A stretch of DNA of 64,000 bases from Hydrogenophaga sp. GTDB lineage: Bacteria > Pseudomonadota > Gammaproteobacteria > Burkholderiales > Burkholderiaceae_C. The translations under genes and the position numbers were made by a program. Shown here in pieces: positions 8,584 through 17,372 of the stretch (the first letter of the stretch is position 1; each line of letters starts with the position of its first letter). The stretch spans positions 1-64,000 of the forward strand of contig NZ_WVZN01000017.1 of NCBI RefSeq assembly GCF_011772445.1, given 5' to 3'. Below the pieces are notes generated by a model, which saw only the letters and a program-made list of their open reading frames with translations, searched no databases and was not told the origin of the DNA.

Positions 8584-9804
8584 ATGGACTCCCTCATCGC
8601 CGCCGCCGCCCGCGCGCTCGCCACGGGTGACCCGCTGGCCGCGCTGCAGCGCGTGGCGCTGCGCGAGGACCCGCCCGCACTGGCGCTGCGCGGCATCGCG
8701 ATGGCGCAGCTGGGCGAGTACGCGCGCGCCCGCGAGTTGCTGCGCCGCGCGGGCAAGGGCTTCGGGCCGCACGAGGCGCTGGCGCGCGCGCGCTGTGCGG
8801 TGGCCGAGGCGGAGGTGGCGCTGGCGCTGCGCGAGTTGAGCGGCTCGCCGCGCGCGTTGATGGCCGCCGCGAAGACCCTGGCCGCGCGCGGCGACCAGGC
8901 CAATGCCTGGCAGGCGCACCTGATCGCGGCGCGCTGGCAACTGCTGATGGGCCGGCTCGATCAGGCGGCCGAGCAACTGGAACCCTTGAACGGACAGGCC
9001 CTGCCGCCACTGCTGGCCGCCGTCGCCCACCTCATGTCGGCCGAGCTGGCCTTGCGTTCGCTGCTCACCGGCCCCGCGCGCCAGGCCTTGGTGCGCGCGA
9101 AGCAGGCCGCCGAGCGGGCGGGTGTGCCCGCGTTGCAGGCCGAGGTGGGCGAGGCGCGCGCGGCACTGGAGCGCCCGGCCGCGCGCCGCGTGGGACCGGG
9201 TGGGGAACAGGTGCTGCGCCTGGACGAGGTGGAGGCCTTGCTGGCCTCGCGCGCGCTGGTGGTGGACGCCTGCCGGCGCGGCTTGAGCGCGGGCGCCGCG
9301 TGGCAGTCGCTGGCGGGGCGCCCGGTGCTGTTCACGCTGGCGCTGGCACTGGCCGAGGCCTGGCCCGGCGACGTGGACCGCCAGGCGCTCATCGCGCGCG
9401 CGTTTCGCACCCGACACCCCGACGAGACCCACCGCGCGCGCCTGCGCGTGGAGATCGGCCGCCTGCGCGCGCTGGCCGCCGAGGTGGCGGACATCGAGGC
9501 CACACCGCGTGGCTTCCAGCTCGTGCCGCGCGACGAGCGGCCCGTCATCGTGCTGGCGCCGCCCATCGATGGCGAGCAGGCCGCGCTGCAGGCCCTGCTG
9601 TCGGATGGCGCGGCCTGGTCCACCTCGGCGCTGGCCCTGGCGCTGGGCGCGAGCCAGCGCACCGTGCAACGCGCCCTGGCCGAGCTGCAGGAACAAGGCC
9701 GCGTGCGCGCCATCGGCCAGGCCCGCGCGCGCCGCTGGCTGGCGCCACCGCTGGCGGGATTCACGACGATCTTGTTACTCCCCGCTTCGCTGCCGCTTGA
9801 CTAG
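8584..9804 (+). CDS. HTH domain-containing protein (putative regulator)
   Basis: 406 aa; Ala/Leu-rich helical repeats then winged-HTH-like WSTSALALALGASQRTVQRALAELQEQGRV. Confidence 0.65.
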   Translation: MDSLIAAAARALATGDPLAALQRVALREDPPALALRGIAMAQLGEYARARELLRRAGKGFGPHEALARARCAVAEAEVALALRELSGSPRALMAAAKTLAARGDQANAWQAHLIAARWQLLMGRLDQAAEQLEPLNGQALPPLLAAVAHLMSAELALRSLLTGPARQALVRAKQAAERAGVPALQAEVGEARAALERPAARRVGPGGEQVLRLDEVEALLASRALVVDACRRGLSAGAAWQSLAGRPVLFTLALALAEAWPGDVDRQALIARAFRTRHPDETHRARLRVEIGRLRALAAEVADIEATPRGFQLVPRDERPVIVLAPPIDGEQAALQALLSDGAAWSTSALALALGASQRTVQRALAELQEQGRVRAIGQARARRWLAPPLAGFTTILLLPASLPLD

Positions 9805-9849
9805 AGTGCACCTCAAGGCGCCGCGTGTGGCGCCCACAAGGAGCACCGG

Positions 9850-10506
9850 ATGAACAGCAAGCCAACGATCCAGACCGCCGAGGTCGTGCGCGAGTACGGC
9901 CCCTTCGACGGCGCCACCAACGTGCACGGCGTGAGCTACGACGGCCGCCATGTGTGGGCCGCCACCGGCCCGCGCCTCGTGGCCTTCGACCCCGCCAGCG
10001 GCGCGACCGTGCGCCGCGTCGAACTGCCCGGCGACGCGGGTACCGCCTTCGACGGCAAGCACCTCTACCAGATCGCCGAGTCGCGCATCGACAGGATCGA
10101 CCCGGCCACGGGGAAGGTGCTCGGCTCCATTCCCGCGCCGGGCAATGGCTACGACTCGGGCCTCACCTGGGCCGAAGGCAGCCTGTGGGTGGGCCAGTAC
10201 CGCGACCGCAAGATCCACCAGATCGACCCCGAGACGGGGGCGATCCGCCGCACCATCGAATCGAACCGCTTCGTCACCGGCGTGACCTGGGTGGACGGCG
10301 AGCTGTGGCACGGCACCTGGGAGGCCGACGAGAGCGAGCTGCGCCGCATCGACCCCGCCAGTGGCGAGGTGCTGCAGCGCCTGCGCATGCCGGCGGGCGA
10401 GGGCGTGAGCGGGCTGGAGTCCGACGGCGCCGACCTCTTCTATTGCGGCGGTGGCGGCAGCGGCAAGGTGCGCGCCGTTCGCCGGCCGAAGTCCCTTCAA
10501 TCCTGA
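9850..10506 (+). CDS. glutaminyl-peptide cyclotransferase-like / beta-propeller protein
   Basis: repeated blades with IDPATGKV, IDPETGAI, IDPASGEV. Confidence 0.7.
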   Translation: MNSKPTIQTAEVVREYGPFDGATNVHGVSYDGRHVWAATGPRLVAFDPASGATVRRVELPGDAGTAFDGKHLYQIAESRIDRIDPATGKVLGSIPAPGNGYDSGLTWAEGSLWVGQYRDRKIHQIDPETGAIRRTIESNRFVTGVTWVDGELWHGTWEADESELRRIDPASGEVLQRLRMPAGEGVSGLESDGADLFYCGGGGSGKVRAVRRPKSLQS

Positions 10507-10520
10507 AACAGGCGCTTCAC

Positions 10521-11288
10521 ATGAACCCGACCACCACCATCACCCCCACCGTTACCGACCGCGAACAATGGCTCGAGCAGCGCCTGGCGCTGCTGGAGCG
10601 CGAGAAGGCGTTGAGCCGTTTGAGCGACGAGCTCACCGAGGCGCGCCGCGCGCTGCCCTGGGTGCGCATGGACAAGCGCTACGTGTTCGACACGCCCCAC
10701 GGCCCGCGCGCACTCGCCGATCTGTTCGAGGGCCGCAGCCAGTTGCTGGTGCAGCACTTCATGTTGGGCCCGGGCTGGGCGCAGGGCTGCCGCAGCTGCT
10801 CGTACATGGCCGACCACACCGAGGGCATGCTGCCCCACCTGGCCGCGCGCGACGTGGCCTTCGTGGCGGTCTCGCGCGCGCCGCTGGAGGAGATCGAGCG
10901 CTTCCGCCAGCGCATGGGCTGGCACTTCCGCTGGGTGTCCTCGAACGGCAGCGACTTCAACCGCGACTTCGGCGTGAGCTTCACGCCGGCCGAGGTGGCC
11001 GCGCAGTCCATGCACTACAACTACGCGCAACGGCCCTATGCCAACGACGAGATGCCCGGCGTGAGCGTGTTCGCGAAAAACGGCGCGGGCGAGGTGTTCC
11101 ACACCTATTCGACCTACGGGCGCGGCGTGGAAGTGATGATGGGCACCTACCGGATGCTGGACCTCACCCCGGGCGGGCGCCGCGAGGAGGGGCTGGACGA
11201 CACCATGAGCTGGGTGCGGCACCACGACCGGTACGAGGCCGCTGCGGTGGTGAAAGGAGCTTCGTCGTGCTGCGGCTCGCACGCCTGA
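10521..11288 (+). CDS. DUF899 family (thioredoxin-like) protein
   Basis: LVQHFMLGPGWAQGCRSCSYMADH, FRWVSSNGSDFNRDFGVSF. Confidence 0.85.
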   Translation: MNPTTTITPTVTDREQWLEQRLALLEREKALSRLSDELTEARRALPWVRMDKRYVFDTPHGPRALADLFEGRSQLLVQHFMLGPGWAQGCRSCSYMADHTEGMLPHLAARDVAFVAVSRAPLEEIERFRQRMGWHFRWVSSNGSDFNRDFGVSFTPAEVAAQSMHYNYAQRPYANDEMPGVSVFAKNGAGEVFHTYSTYGRGVEVMMGTYRMLDLTPGGRREEGLDDTMSWVRHHDRYEAAAVVKGASSCCGSHA

Positions 11289-11374
11289 CGGTGCTGCTGG
11301 TGCTGGCGCACCTGGGCTGCGCCAGCCAGGCCCTGGTGCCCGCCTTGCTGCCGCTGTGCCTGGGCGTGGTCTGA
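11267..11374 (+). CDS. possible 35-aa membrane peptide
   Basis: GTG start 7 nt after AAGGAG; VLRLARLTVLLVLAHLGCASQALVPALLPLCLGVV; overlaps the DUF899 3' end. Confidence 0.3.
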   Translation: MLRLARLTVLLVLAHLGCASQALVPALLPLCLGVV

Positions 11375-11476
11375 ACCCAAGGCGCAGGCCGTGGGCGGGA
11401 ACGCCGTTTGCAGGCAGGGGCCTCGCCCCTGATCGGCTGGCCGGTGCGGCTTGCGGGCGGTGAAGGAGAGCCAAGC

Positions 11477-11692
11477 ATGCAGCAGCGAAACGACCCGAAG
11501 GCCAAGGAAGAGGGGCGGCCCGCAGGCCCCGCCCGCGAGCCGCTCAGCGACGAGGCGCGTCGCCTGCGCCAACAGTCGCGAGACGCCCTGGACAACGTGC
11601 GCGAAGGGCTCGAGCGCCCGATCGACGATTCGCCTGACCGGCCTGCGCCGGATCGGGTGAGGGCGCCCCGCAAGGGCCCGGGCACGGGTTGA
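11477..11692 (+). CDS. hypothetical protein (71 aa, charged, low complexity)
   Basis: ATG ORF with upstream GGAG. Confidence 0.45.
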   Translation: MQQRNDPKAKEEGRPAGPAREPLSDEARRLRQQSRDALDNVREGLERPIDDSPDRPAPDRVRAPRKGPGTG

Positions 11693-11695
11693 TTC

Positions 11696-11929
11696 TCAGG
11701 CCCGGTCCTGCAGCTCGGTCACGCCCGATTCGCGCGCGCAGTGGGCGCAGCAGAAGATGCGCTCACCGTCCTGCACACCGTGGCCGATGATGCGGCACTG
11801 GCAATGGGCGCAGGTGGGCGCGCAGGCGTGGATGGCGCACTCGAAGCTGTCGACCGTGACGGTCTTGTCCTGCGTGACGATCTGGAAGGAGCGGTCGTAG
11901 TTGTTGCCGCAAACGTCGCATCGGGCCAT
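11696..11929 (-). CDS. small Cys-rich putative metal-binding protein
   Basis: 77 aa; CDVC, CAIHAC, CAHCQC, CCAHC. Confidence 0.75.
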   Translation of the reverse strand: MARCDVCGNNYDRSFQIVTQDKTVTVDSFECAIHACAPTCAHCQCRIIGHGVQDGERIFCCAHCARESGVTELQDRA

Positions 11930-12005
11930 GGGGTTCTCCTGAAGGGGTGGTCGATCGCCGCCGCGGCAATCGACATACCCATCACCGGCGCGGGCGCCGG
12001 CCGAT

Positions 12006-12563
12006 TCAGGAGGACTTGTGCGCCGCCACGAACTCTGCGAAGGCCTTCATGTACTTGCGCAGGAATTCCTCGGTGCTGGCGTCGGTGCAGGCGCCGTCCT
12101 CGGTGAACAGGCCCTTCTTGAACTGCAGGTAGACCTCGGGCTGCAGCAATTGCGGCATGTCCAGGTAGTTGAGCACGCCGCGCAGGTGCGCCTGGCCCAG
12201 CGCGGTGCCAATGGCGCCCACGGAGGCCCCGACCACGCCCGCCGGCTTGCGCGCGAAGGCGCTCTTGCCGTAGGGCCGCGAGCCCCAATCGATGGCGTTC
12301 TTGAGCACGCCCGGGATGGAGCGGTTGTACTCGGGCGTGACGAAGAGCAGGGCGTCGGCGTCGGCGATGGCCTGCTTGAAGGCCGTCGCGGCGGGCGGAA
12401 AGTTCGCGTCCAGGTCGTAGTTGTAGAAGGGAAGGTCCTTGATGGGGATTTCGGTCAGGGTGAGCTCGGCCGGTGCGAGCTTGACCAGGGCCTTGCTGAG
12501 CTGGCGGTTGATGGAAGCGCTGGCGATGCTGCCGATGATGATGCCGACCTTGTGCTGGGCCAT
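12006..12563 (-). CDS. NADPH-dependent FMN reductase family protein
   Basis: IIGSIASASINRQL, FVTPEYNRSIPGVLKNAIDW. Confidence 0.9.
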   Translation of the reverse strand: MAQHKVGIIIGSIASASINRQLSKALVKLAPAELTLTEIPIKDLPFYNYDLDANFPPAATAFKQAIADADALLFVTPEYNRSIPGVLKNAIDWGSRPYGKSAFARKPAGVVGASVGAIGTALGQAHLRGVLNYLDMPQLLQPEVYLQFKKGLFTEDGACTDASTEEFLRKYMKAFAEFVAAHKSS

Positions 12564-12751
12564 TGGGTTTCTCCTGTGGTTTGCCGGGACGGGCCATTGT
12601 TGGCCGATGGACAAACCCGACCGGACGATGGGGGCACGACGCGTGCCCGATCCCCTCATCCGCGTGGGGCCGCCGTGTCGTCGCAGCGATGCTTCTTGCT
12701 CGCAGTCGTCCTACACTGGCCGCTCCGTCCGCGACCTGCCGAGGCTCACCC

Positions 12752-12862
12752 ATGCTCCAACTGCGCCCCAACGGCGAGTGCTGCAACATCGTCCTGCCGC
12801 CCGATGCCCGCAACGCCCGCATCTGCTCTTTCAAGCCGCAGGGCTGCGCGGCGTCGGCCTGA
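12752..12862 (+). pseudogene. DUF1272 remnant
   Basis: MLQLRPNGECCNIVLPPDARNARICSF then stop after 36 aa; resembles the DUF1272 N-terminus (MLxLRPNCECC..LPPDSxxAxICSF). Confidence 0.6.
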
Positions 12863-12873
12863 ACAGGGGCGCC

Positions 12874-13269
12874 ATGTTCTCCCACATCCACGTCGGCGTC
12901 AGCGACTTCGACCGTGCGCTGGCGTTCTACCGCCGACTCATGCCCGTGCTCGGCATCCGCGAACGCTTCTGCGAGCCCGAGCGTCCCTGGGCGGGCTGGC
13001 AGTCCGAGCCGGGGCCACGCCCGCTGTTCCTCATTGGCCGGCCACACGACGCGCAAGCCCACGCCGTTGGCAATGGGCAGATGGCGGCCTTCCTGGCCGA
13101 CAGTCGCGACACCGTGGACCGTGCGCACGCCGTGGCGCTGGCCAGTGGCGGCCGCTGCGAAGGCCCGCCGGGCCCGCGCCCCGAGTACCACGCCCACTAC
13201 TATGGCGCCTACTTCCGCGACACGGAGGGCAACAAGCTCTGCGTGGTCTGCCATCAAGCACCCGCTTGA
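12874..13269 (+). CDS. VOC/glyoxalase family protein
   Basis: FSHIHVGVSDFDRALAFYRRLMPVLGI ... YGAYFRDTEGNKLCVV. Confidence 0.88.
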   Translation: MFSHIHVGVSDFDRALAFYRRLMPVLGIRERFCEPERPWAGWQSEPGPRPLFLIGRPHDAQAHAVGNGQMAAFLADSRDTVDRAHAVALASGGRCEGPPGPRPEYHAHYYGAYFRDTEGNKLCVVCHQAPA

Positions 13270-13293
13270 ACGCCGCCCCTCAAGGAGACACCC

Positions 13294-13959
13294 ATGCCCG
13301 ACTTCCTTCCCCCCTGGCCGCTGCTGCTGGCCTTCGTCGCCGCCGCGCTGGTGCTGGCCATCACGCCGGGCCCTGCCGTGCTCTACATCGTCACCCGCAC
13401 GCTGTCCCAAGGCCGCACCGCCGGGCTGGCCTCGGTGGCCGGCGTGGCGCTGGGCAACCTGATGAACGCGGCGGTGGCCTCGCTGGGGCTGGCGGTGGTG
13501 CTGCTGGCGTCGGAGCTGGCGTTCGCGCTGATCCGTTACGCGGGCGCGGCTTACCTGGTGTGGCTGGGTGTGCAGGCGCTGCGCGCGCCACGCGCCAGCG
13601 CCACGCCGGACGCGCCCACCGCCGTGGCGGCGTGGCGCGTGTTCCGCGAGGGCGCGGTCGTGGCGCTGCTCAACCCCAAGACCACGCTGTTCTTTGCGGC
13701 CTTCCTGCCGCAGTTCATCGACCCGGCGCGCGGTGCGACCGCGCAGGCGCTGAGCCTGAGCGCGCTGTTCGTGGGCATCGCCGCCTGCAGCGACATCGCC
13801 TACGTGCTGCTGTCGCGCGCCGTGGCGCGCCGCTGGCGGCCGGGCCGCGCGGGCGTGCGCTGGGGGCGCTACGCCACGGCGGGGATCTATTTCAGCCTGG
13901 GCGCCCTGGCGGCGTGGACACCATCGTCGACGTCGAAGGCACCGCGGGTTTCACCGTGA
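13294..13959 (+). CDS. LysE family translocator
   Basis: LAITPGPAVLYIVTRTLSQGRTAGLASVAGVALGN; NPKTTLFFAAFLPQFI. Confidence 0.92.
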   Translation: MPDFLPPWPLLLAFVAAALVLAITPGPAVLYIVTRTLSQGRTAGLASVAGVALGNLMNAAVASLGLAVVLLASELAFALIRYAGAAYLVWLGVQALRAPRASATPDAPTAVAAWRVFREGAVVALLNPKTTLFFAAFLPQFIDPARGATAQALSLSALFVGIAACSDIAYVLLSRAVARRWRPGRAGVRWGRYATAGIYFSLGALAAWTPSSTSKAPRVSP

Positions 13960-14030
13960 CACCTGGGGGAGGGCGCACGCATGAGACCCCCTTGGGCGGT
14001 CGGTCGACGTGAGCCCGGCAGCCGCACGCC

Positions 14031-14396
14031 TCAGCCCAGCGTCTTGAGCCCCAGCCAGGTGAGCAGCAGCGAACCGAGCAAGTGCAATGAGGCCACGCCC
14101 AGCGCCAGCGCCAGCCGCCCCTGCTGCAGCAGCGTGATCACCTCGACGGAGAAGGTGGAGAAGGTGGTGAGCGCGCCCAGCAGGCCGGTGACGATGGCCA
14201 GGCGCCACACCGGGTCGAGGTGCGGGTTGGCGTGGAACAACGCCACGGCCAGGCCGATGGCGTAGGCGCCGACCCAGTTGGCCGCCAGCGTGCCCCAGGG
14301 CAGCAGGCTGTGCGGCTGGCTCAGCCACAGGCCCAGGCGCCAGCGCAGCAGCGCGCCGACGCAGGCACCCAGGCAGATGGCGAGCACCGAGGCCAT
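14031..14396 (-). CDS. crcB: fluoride efflux transporter CrcB/FluC
   Basis: [44 protein letters not shown]. Confidence 0.93.
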   Translation of the reverse strand: MASVLAICLGACVGALLRWRLGLWLSQPHSLLPWGTLAANWVGAYAIGLAVALFHANPHLDPVWRLAIVTGLLGALTTFSTFSVEVITLLQQGRLALALGVASLHLLGSLLLTWLGLKTLG

Positions 14397-14398
14397 GC

Positions 14399-15391
14399 TC
14401 AGAACGGCGCGCCGTCGCCGGCGCTGGCCGCAGCGGTGTCAGGCGCCGGGGTGGCACCGGCCGGTGCGGGCTCGTGGCCGGGCACCTGGCCCGGCTGCAG
14501 TTCGCCACCCAGCGCGGCGATCAGGGCGTCGAGCACGCCGCGCAGTTCGCCGGTGCCGATGGCGACGTTGCTGTCGAAGGTTTCCTCGTCGTTCGCCGCG
14601 CGGTCTTCGAACACGCCTTCCAGGAAGTTGATCTTCTTGAGGGCCATGCTCTCGGTGAGCGTGAAGCCGACGCGGCCCTCCCAGTTGAGCGCCAGGCGCA
14701 CCGGCAGCTTGCCTTCGGCGATGTGGCGGCGCACCTCGTCGTTGAAGAGGTGGTGGCGGGTGAACTTCACCACCGACTTCTCTTCGTCGCTGGAGCGCAG
14801 CTCGCAGTCGCGCTCCACGGCCAGGCCTTCGGGCCATTCTTCGGCGTCGGTGACGCTGAGCCATCGGGTCATGGCGGCCTGGGGCGTCACCTGGGTGTTG
14901 AAGAGTGTGATGACCAGGCCGTCGAAGGCGCGCACCAGCGCGGTGATGAGGTCGTCGACCTTGCCCTGGCTGCTGGCGTCGGTGGCGAGCCAGCCGCGCT
15001 CGGGGTCGATCCAGACCCACAGGCTCTGCTGGCGCGCGAAGGCCTGGGGCAAGAGCGAGAGCAGGGCGTCCTCGCGCAGGGCCTTGGTTTCCTTCTTGCC
15101 GGGCTTGCGGCCGGTGGTGGCCTCGATGTGGTCAGCCGCTTCCTGCGCCTTGCGGCGCACCACGGCGCCGGGAACGGACTTGGTTTCGATCTGCAGTTTG
15201 AGGATGCGCTGGCCGGCGATGGCTTCCACCAGCGGGCCGTGGGCTTCGCCGCGCGGCTCCACCCAGCCGACGGATTTGTCCTGCGTGGCGGGGCAGGGCA
15301 CGAAGCGCGCGCTGTCGAGGGCCTTCTCCATCGCATCGAGACTGGGCGCCCAGCCGGGGCCGATGCGGTAGAGCGTGAGGTTCTTGAACAC
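14399..15391 (-). CDS. rdgC: recombination-associated protein RdgC
   Basis: (M)[10 protein letters not shown]..., [36 protein letters not shown] start at 15391 preferred over the ORF-track ATG at 15415. Confidence 0.9.
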   Translation of the reverse strand: MFKNLTLYRIGPGWAPSLDAMEKALDSARFVPCPATQDKSVGWVEPRGEAHGPLVEAIAGQRILKLQIETKSVPGAVVRRKAQEAADHIEATTGRKPGKKETKALREDALLSLLPQAFARQQSLWVWIDPERGWLATDASSQGKVDDLITALVRAFDGLVITLFNTQVTPQAAMTRWLSVTDAEEWPEGLAVERDCELRSSDEEKSVVKFTRHHLFNDEVRRHIAEGKLPVRLALNWEGRVGFTLTESMALKKINFLEGVFEDRAANDEETFDSNVAIGTGELRGVLDALIAALGGELQPGQVPGHEPAPAGATPAPDTAAASAGDGAPF

Positions 15392-15407
15392 GAAAAGGGG
15401 TCTCCGG

Positions 15408-15443
15408 AAAAACAAACCCCGCTCGCGGGAAACGCGGGCGGGG
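15408..15443 (-). terminator. intrinsic terminator of the TRAP operon
   Basis: minus strand CCCCGCCCGCG TTTCC CGCGAGCGGGG TTTGTTTTT. Confidence 0.75.
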
Positions 15444-15468
15444 TGGGCATCTTAGTGGCTTCGCGTAC

Positions 15469-16764
15469 CTACATCTTCGAGGGCATCCAGGTGACCAGAC
15501 CGGGAAACCAGTAGAGCAGCAGCACCGCCACCACCATGATGAGGAAGTAGGGCAGGCAGGCCACTGCGATCCAGGTGATCTCGCGCTTCGTCATGCCCTG
15601 CAGCACGAAGAGGTTGAAGCCGACGGGCGGGGTGATCTGCGCCATCTCGACCACGATGACGATGAAGATGCCGAACCAGATGAGGTCGATCCCGGCGGCG
15701 GTGACGGTGGGCAGGATCACGCCCATGGTGAGCACGATCATGGAGATGCCGTCGAGGAAGCAGCCGAGCACGATGTAGAACACGGCCAGCGCGATGAGCA
15801 GCATGCCGGGCGTGAGGCCCAGGCCGCCGACCCATTCGGCCAGGTGGCGCGGCAGGCCGATGTAGCCCATGGACAGCGTGAGGAAGGCCGCGCCCGCGAG
15901 GATCAGCGCGATCATGCAGTACAGCCGCGTGGCGCCCAGCAGCGAGTCGCGAAAGCTCACCCAGTTGAGCGAGCCCTGCGAGGCCGAGAGGATGAGCGCG
16001 CCCACCACGCCGATGGCCGCCGCCTCGGTGGCGGTGGCGATGCCGCTGTAGATGGCGCCGATGACGCTGCCGATGAGCAGCACCACCGGGATGAGGTGGC
16101 GCGCCTCGCGCAGCTTCTGGCCGAAGCTCAGGCTGGCGTCGGCGCTGGGCACCTTGGCGGGGTTCATCAGCGCCCACACCATGATCGAGCCACTGAACAG
16201 GGCCGCGAGCAGGACGCCCGGGATGACGCCCGCGACGAAGAGCTTGGCGATGGACACCTCGGCCGCCACGCCGTAGACGATCATGATGATCGAGGGCGGG
16301 ATCAGCAGGCCCAGGGTGCTGGCGCCACCGAGCGAACCCACGATCTTCTCGGGCGGGTAGCCGCGGCGCGTGAGCTCGGGAATGGTCATCTTGCCGATGG
16401 TGGCGCAGGTGGCCGCCGACGAACCCGAGACCGCCGCGAAGATGGTGCTGCCCAGGATGTTGGTGTGCAGCAGCCGCCCCGGCAGGGCGTTCACCCAGGG
16501 CGCCAGGCCCTTGAACATGCTCTCCGAGAGCTTGGTGCGAAAGAGGATCTCGCCCATCCACACGAACAGCGGCAGCGCGGTGAGCGTCCAGCTGCTGGCC
16601 GAGCCCCAGATGGTGAGCGCCATGGCGTCGCCCGCGGGGCGCGAGGAGAACAGCTCCATGCCGATCCAGGCCACGCCGGCGAGCGTGAGACCGATCCACA
16701 CGCCACTGCCCAGCAGGGCGAACAGGGCCACGATGAGCAACGTGGTGACGATGAACTCATTCAT
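15469..16764 (-). CDS. TRAP transporter large permease DctM
   Basis: SGSSAATCATIGKMTIPELTRRGY, GIATATEAAAIG, ITPPVGFNLFVLQG. Confidence 0.93.
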   Translation of the reverse strand: MNEFIVTTLLIVALFALLGSGVWIGLTLAGVAWIGMELFSSRPAGDAMALTIWGSASSWTLTALPLFVWMGEILFRTKLSESMFKGLAPWVNALPGRLLHTNILGSTIFAAVSGSSAATCATIGKMTIPELTRRGYPPEKIVGSLGGASTLGLLIPPSIIMIVYGVAAEVSIAKLFVAGVIPGVLLAALFSGSIMVWALMNPAKVPSADASLSFGQKLREARHLIPVVLLIGSVIGAIYSGIATATEAAAIGVVGALILSASQGSLNWVSFRDSLLGATRLYCMIALILAGAAFLTLSMGYIGLPRHLAEWVGGLGLTPGMLLIALAVFYIVLGCFLDGISMIVLTMGVILPTVTAAGIDLIWFGIFIVIVVEMAQITPPVGFNLFVLQGMTKREITWIAVACLPYFLIMVVAVLLLYWFPGLVTWMPSKM

Positions 16765-17260
16765 GGCGCGTGTCCCCTTCGGCGCGCACGCGCTGGCCGC
16801 GCCACTCCAGCACCCACTCGTCGAGCAGCGCAATGAGCAGCACCGTGCAGCCGATGCCCATGAGGAGCTGCGGGATCCACAAGGGCGTGGCGTCGGCGGC
16901 GGTGGAGATGTCGTGGAAGGAGTGGGACTGCCACACCAGGCGCCAGGAATACCAGGCCAGCGCGCCGCTCATGAGAACGGCCACCGACAGCGCCCACAGT
17001 TCCATGCCACGCCGCGCGCCGCCGGTGAGCTTGCCGATGATCAGCGTGACGCGGATGTGTTCGTTGTGCTTGAGCGTGTGGGCCAACGCGAGGAAACCGG
17101 CACCCGCCATGGCGTAGCCCGCGTAGGCGTCGGTGCCCGGCACGTAGAAGCCGACGAGGCGGCTCACGATGGACAGCAGCACCATCGCGAGCACGCCGAT
17201 CATGAAGAGCGCGGCCAGCCAGCCCGCGCCGAGGTACAGAACATCAAGTGATTTGCGCAT
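16757..17260 (-). CDS. TRAP transporter small permease DctQ
   Basis: 167 aa; LAHTLKHNEHIRVTLIIGKL; overlaps dctM by 8 bp. Confidence 0.9.
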   Translation of the reverse strand: MRKSLDVLYLGAGWLAALFMIGVLAMVLLSIVSRLVGFYVPGTDAYAGYAMAGAGFLALAHTLKHNEHIRVTLIIGKLTGGARRGMELWALSVAVLMSGALAWYSWRLVWQSHSFHDISTAADATPLWIPQLLMGIGCTVLLIALLDEWVLEWRGQRVRAEGDTRHE

Positions 17261-17297
17261 TCAAGACTTCCGAGGCGCACCAACCATCGCAACCCAG

Positions 17298-17368
17298 GGC
17301 ACCGCGGAACTGGCTTCGCCAGGCCGCAGGTGCCGCCCCCTTGAGGGGGTCGCGCGAAGCGCGGCGGG
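17298..17368. repeat. compound palindromic intergenic repeat (three hairpins)
   Basis: GGCACC-GCGG-CTGGC-TTC-GCCAG-CCGC-GGTGCC; CCCCC-TTGA-GGGGG; CGCGC-GAA-GCGCG. Confidence 0.75.
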
Positions 17369-17372
17369 GGTG

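Noticed and set aside
11415-11431. CAGGGGC-CTC-GCCCCTG hairpin as a terminator
   Set aside because: Stem is perfect but there is no U-tract on either strand; not called as a terminator
14031-14396. Fluoride riboswitch for crcB
   Set aside because: crcB starts 2 nt after the rdgC stop; no leader room and no crcB-motif seen upstream of rdgC
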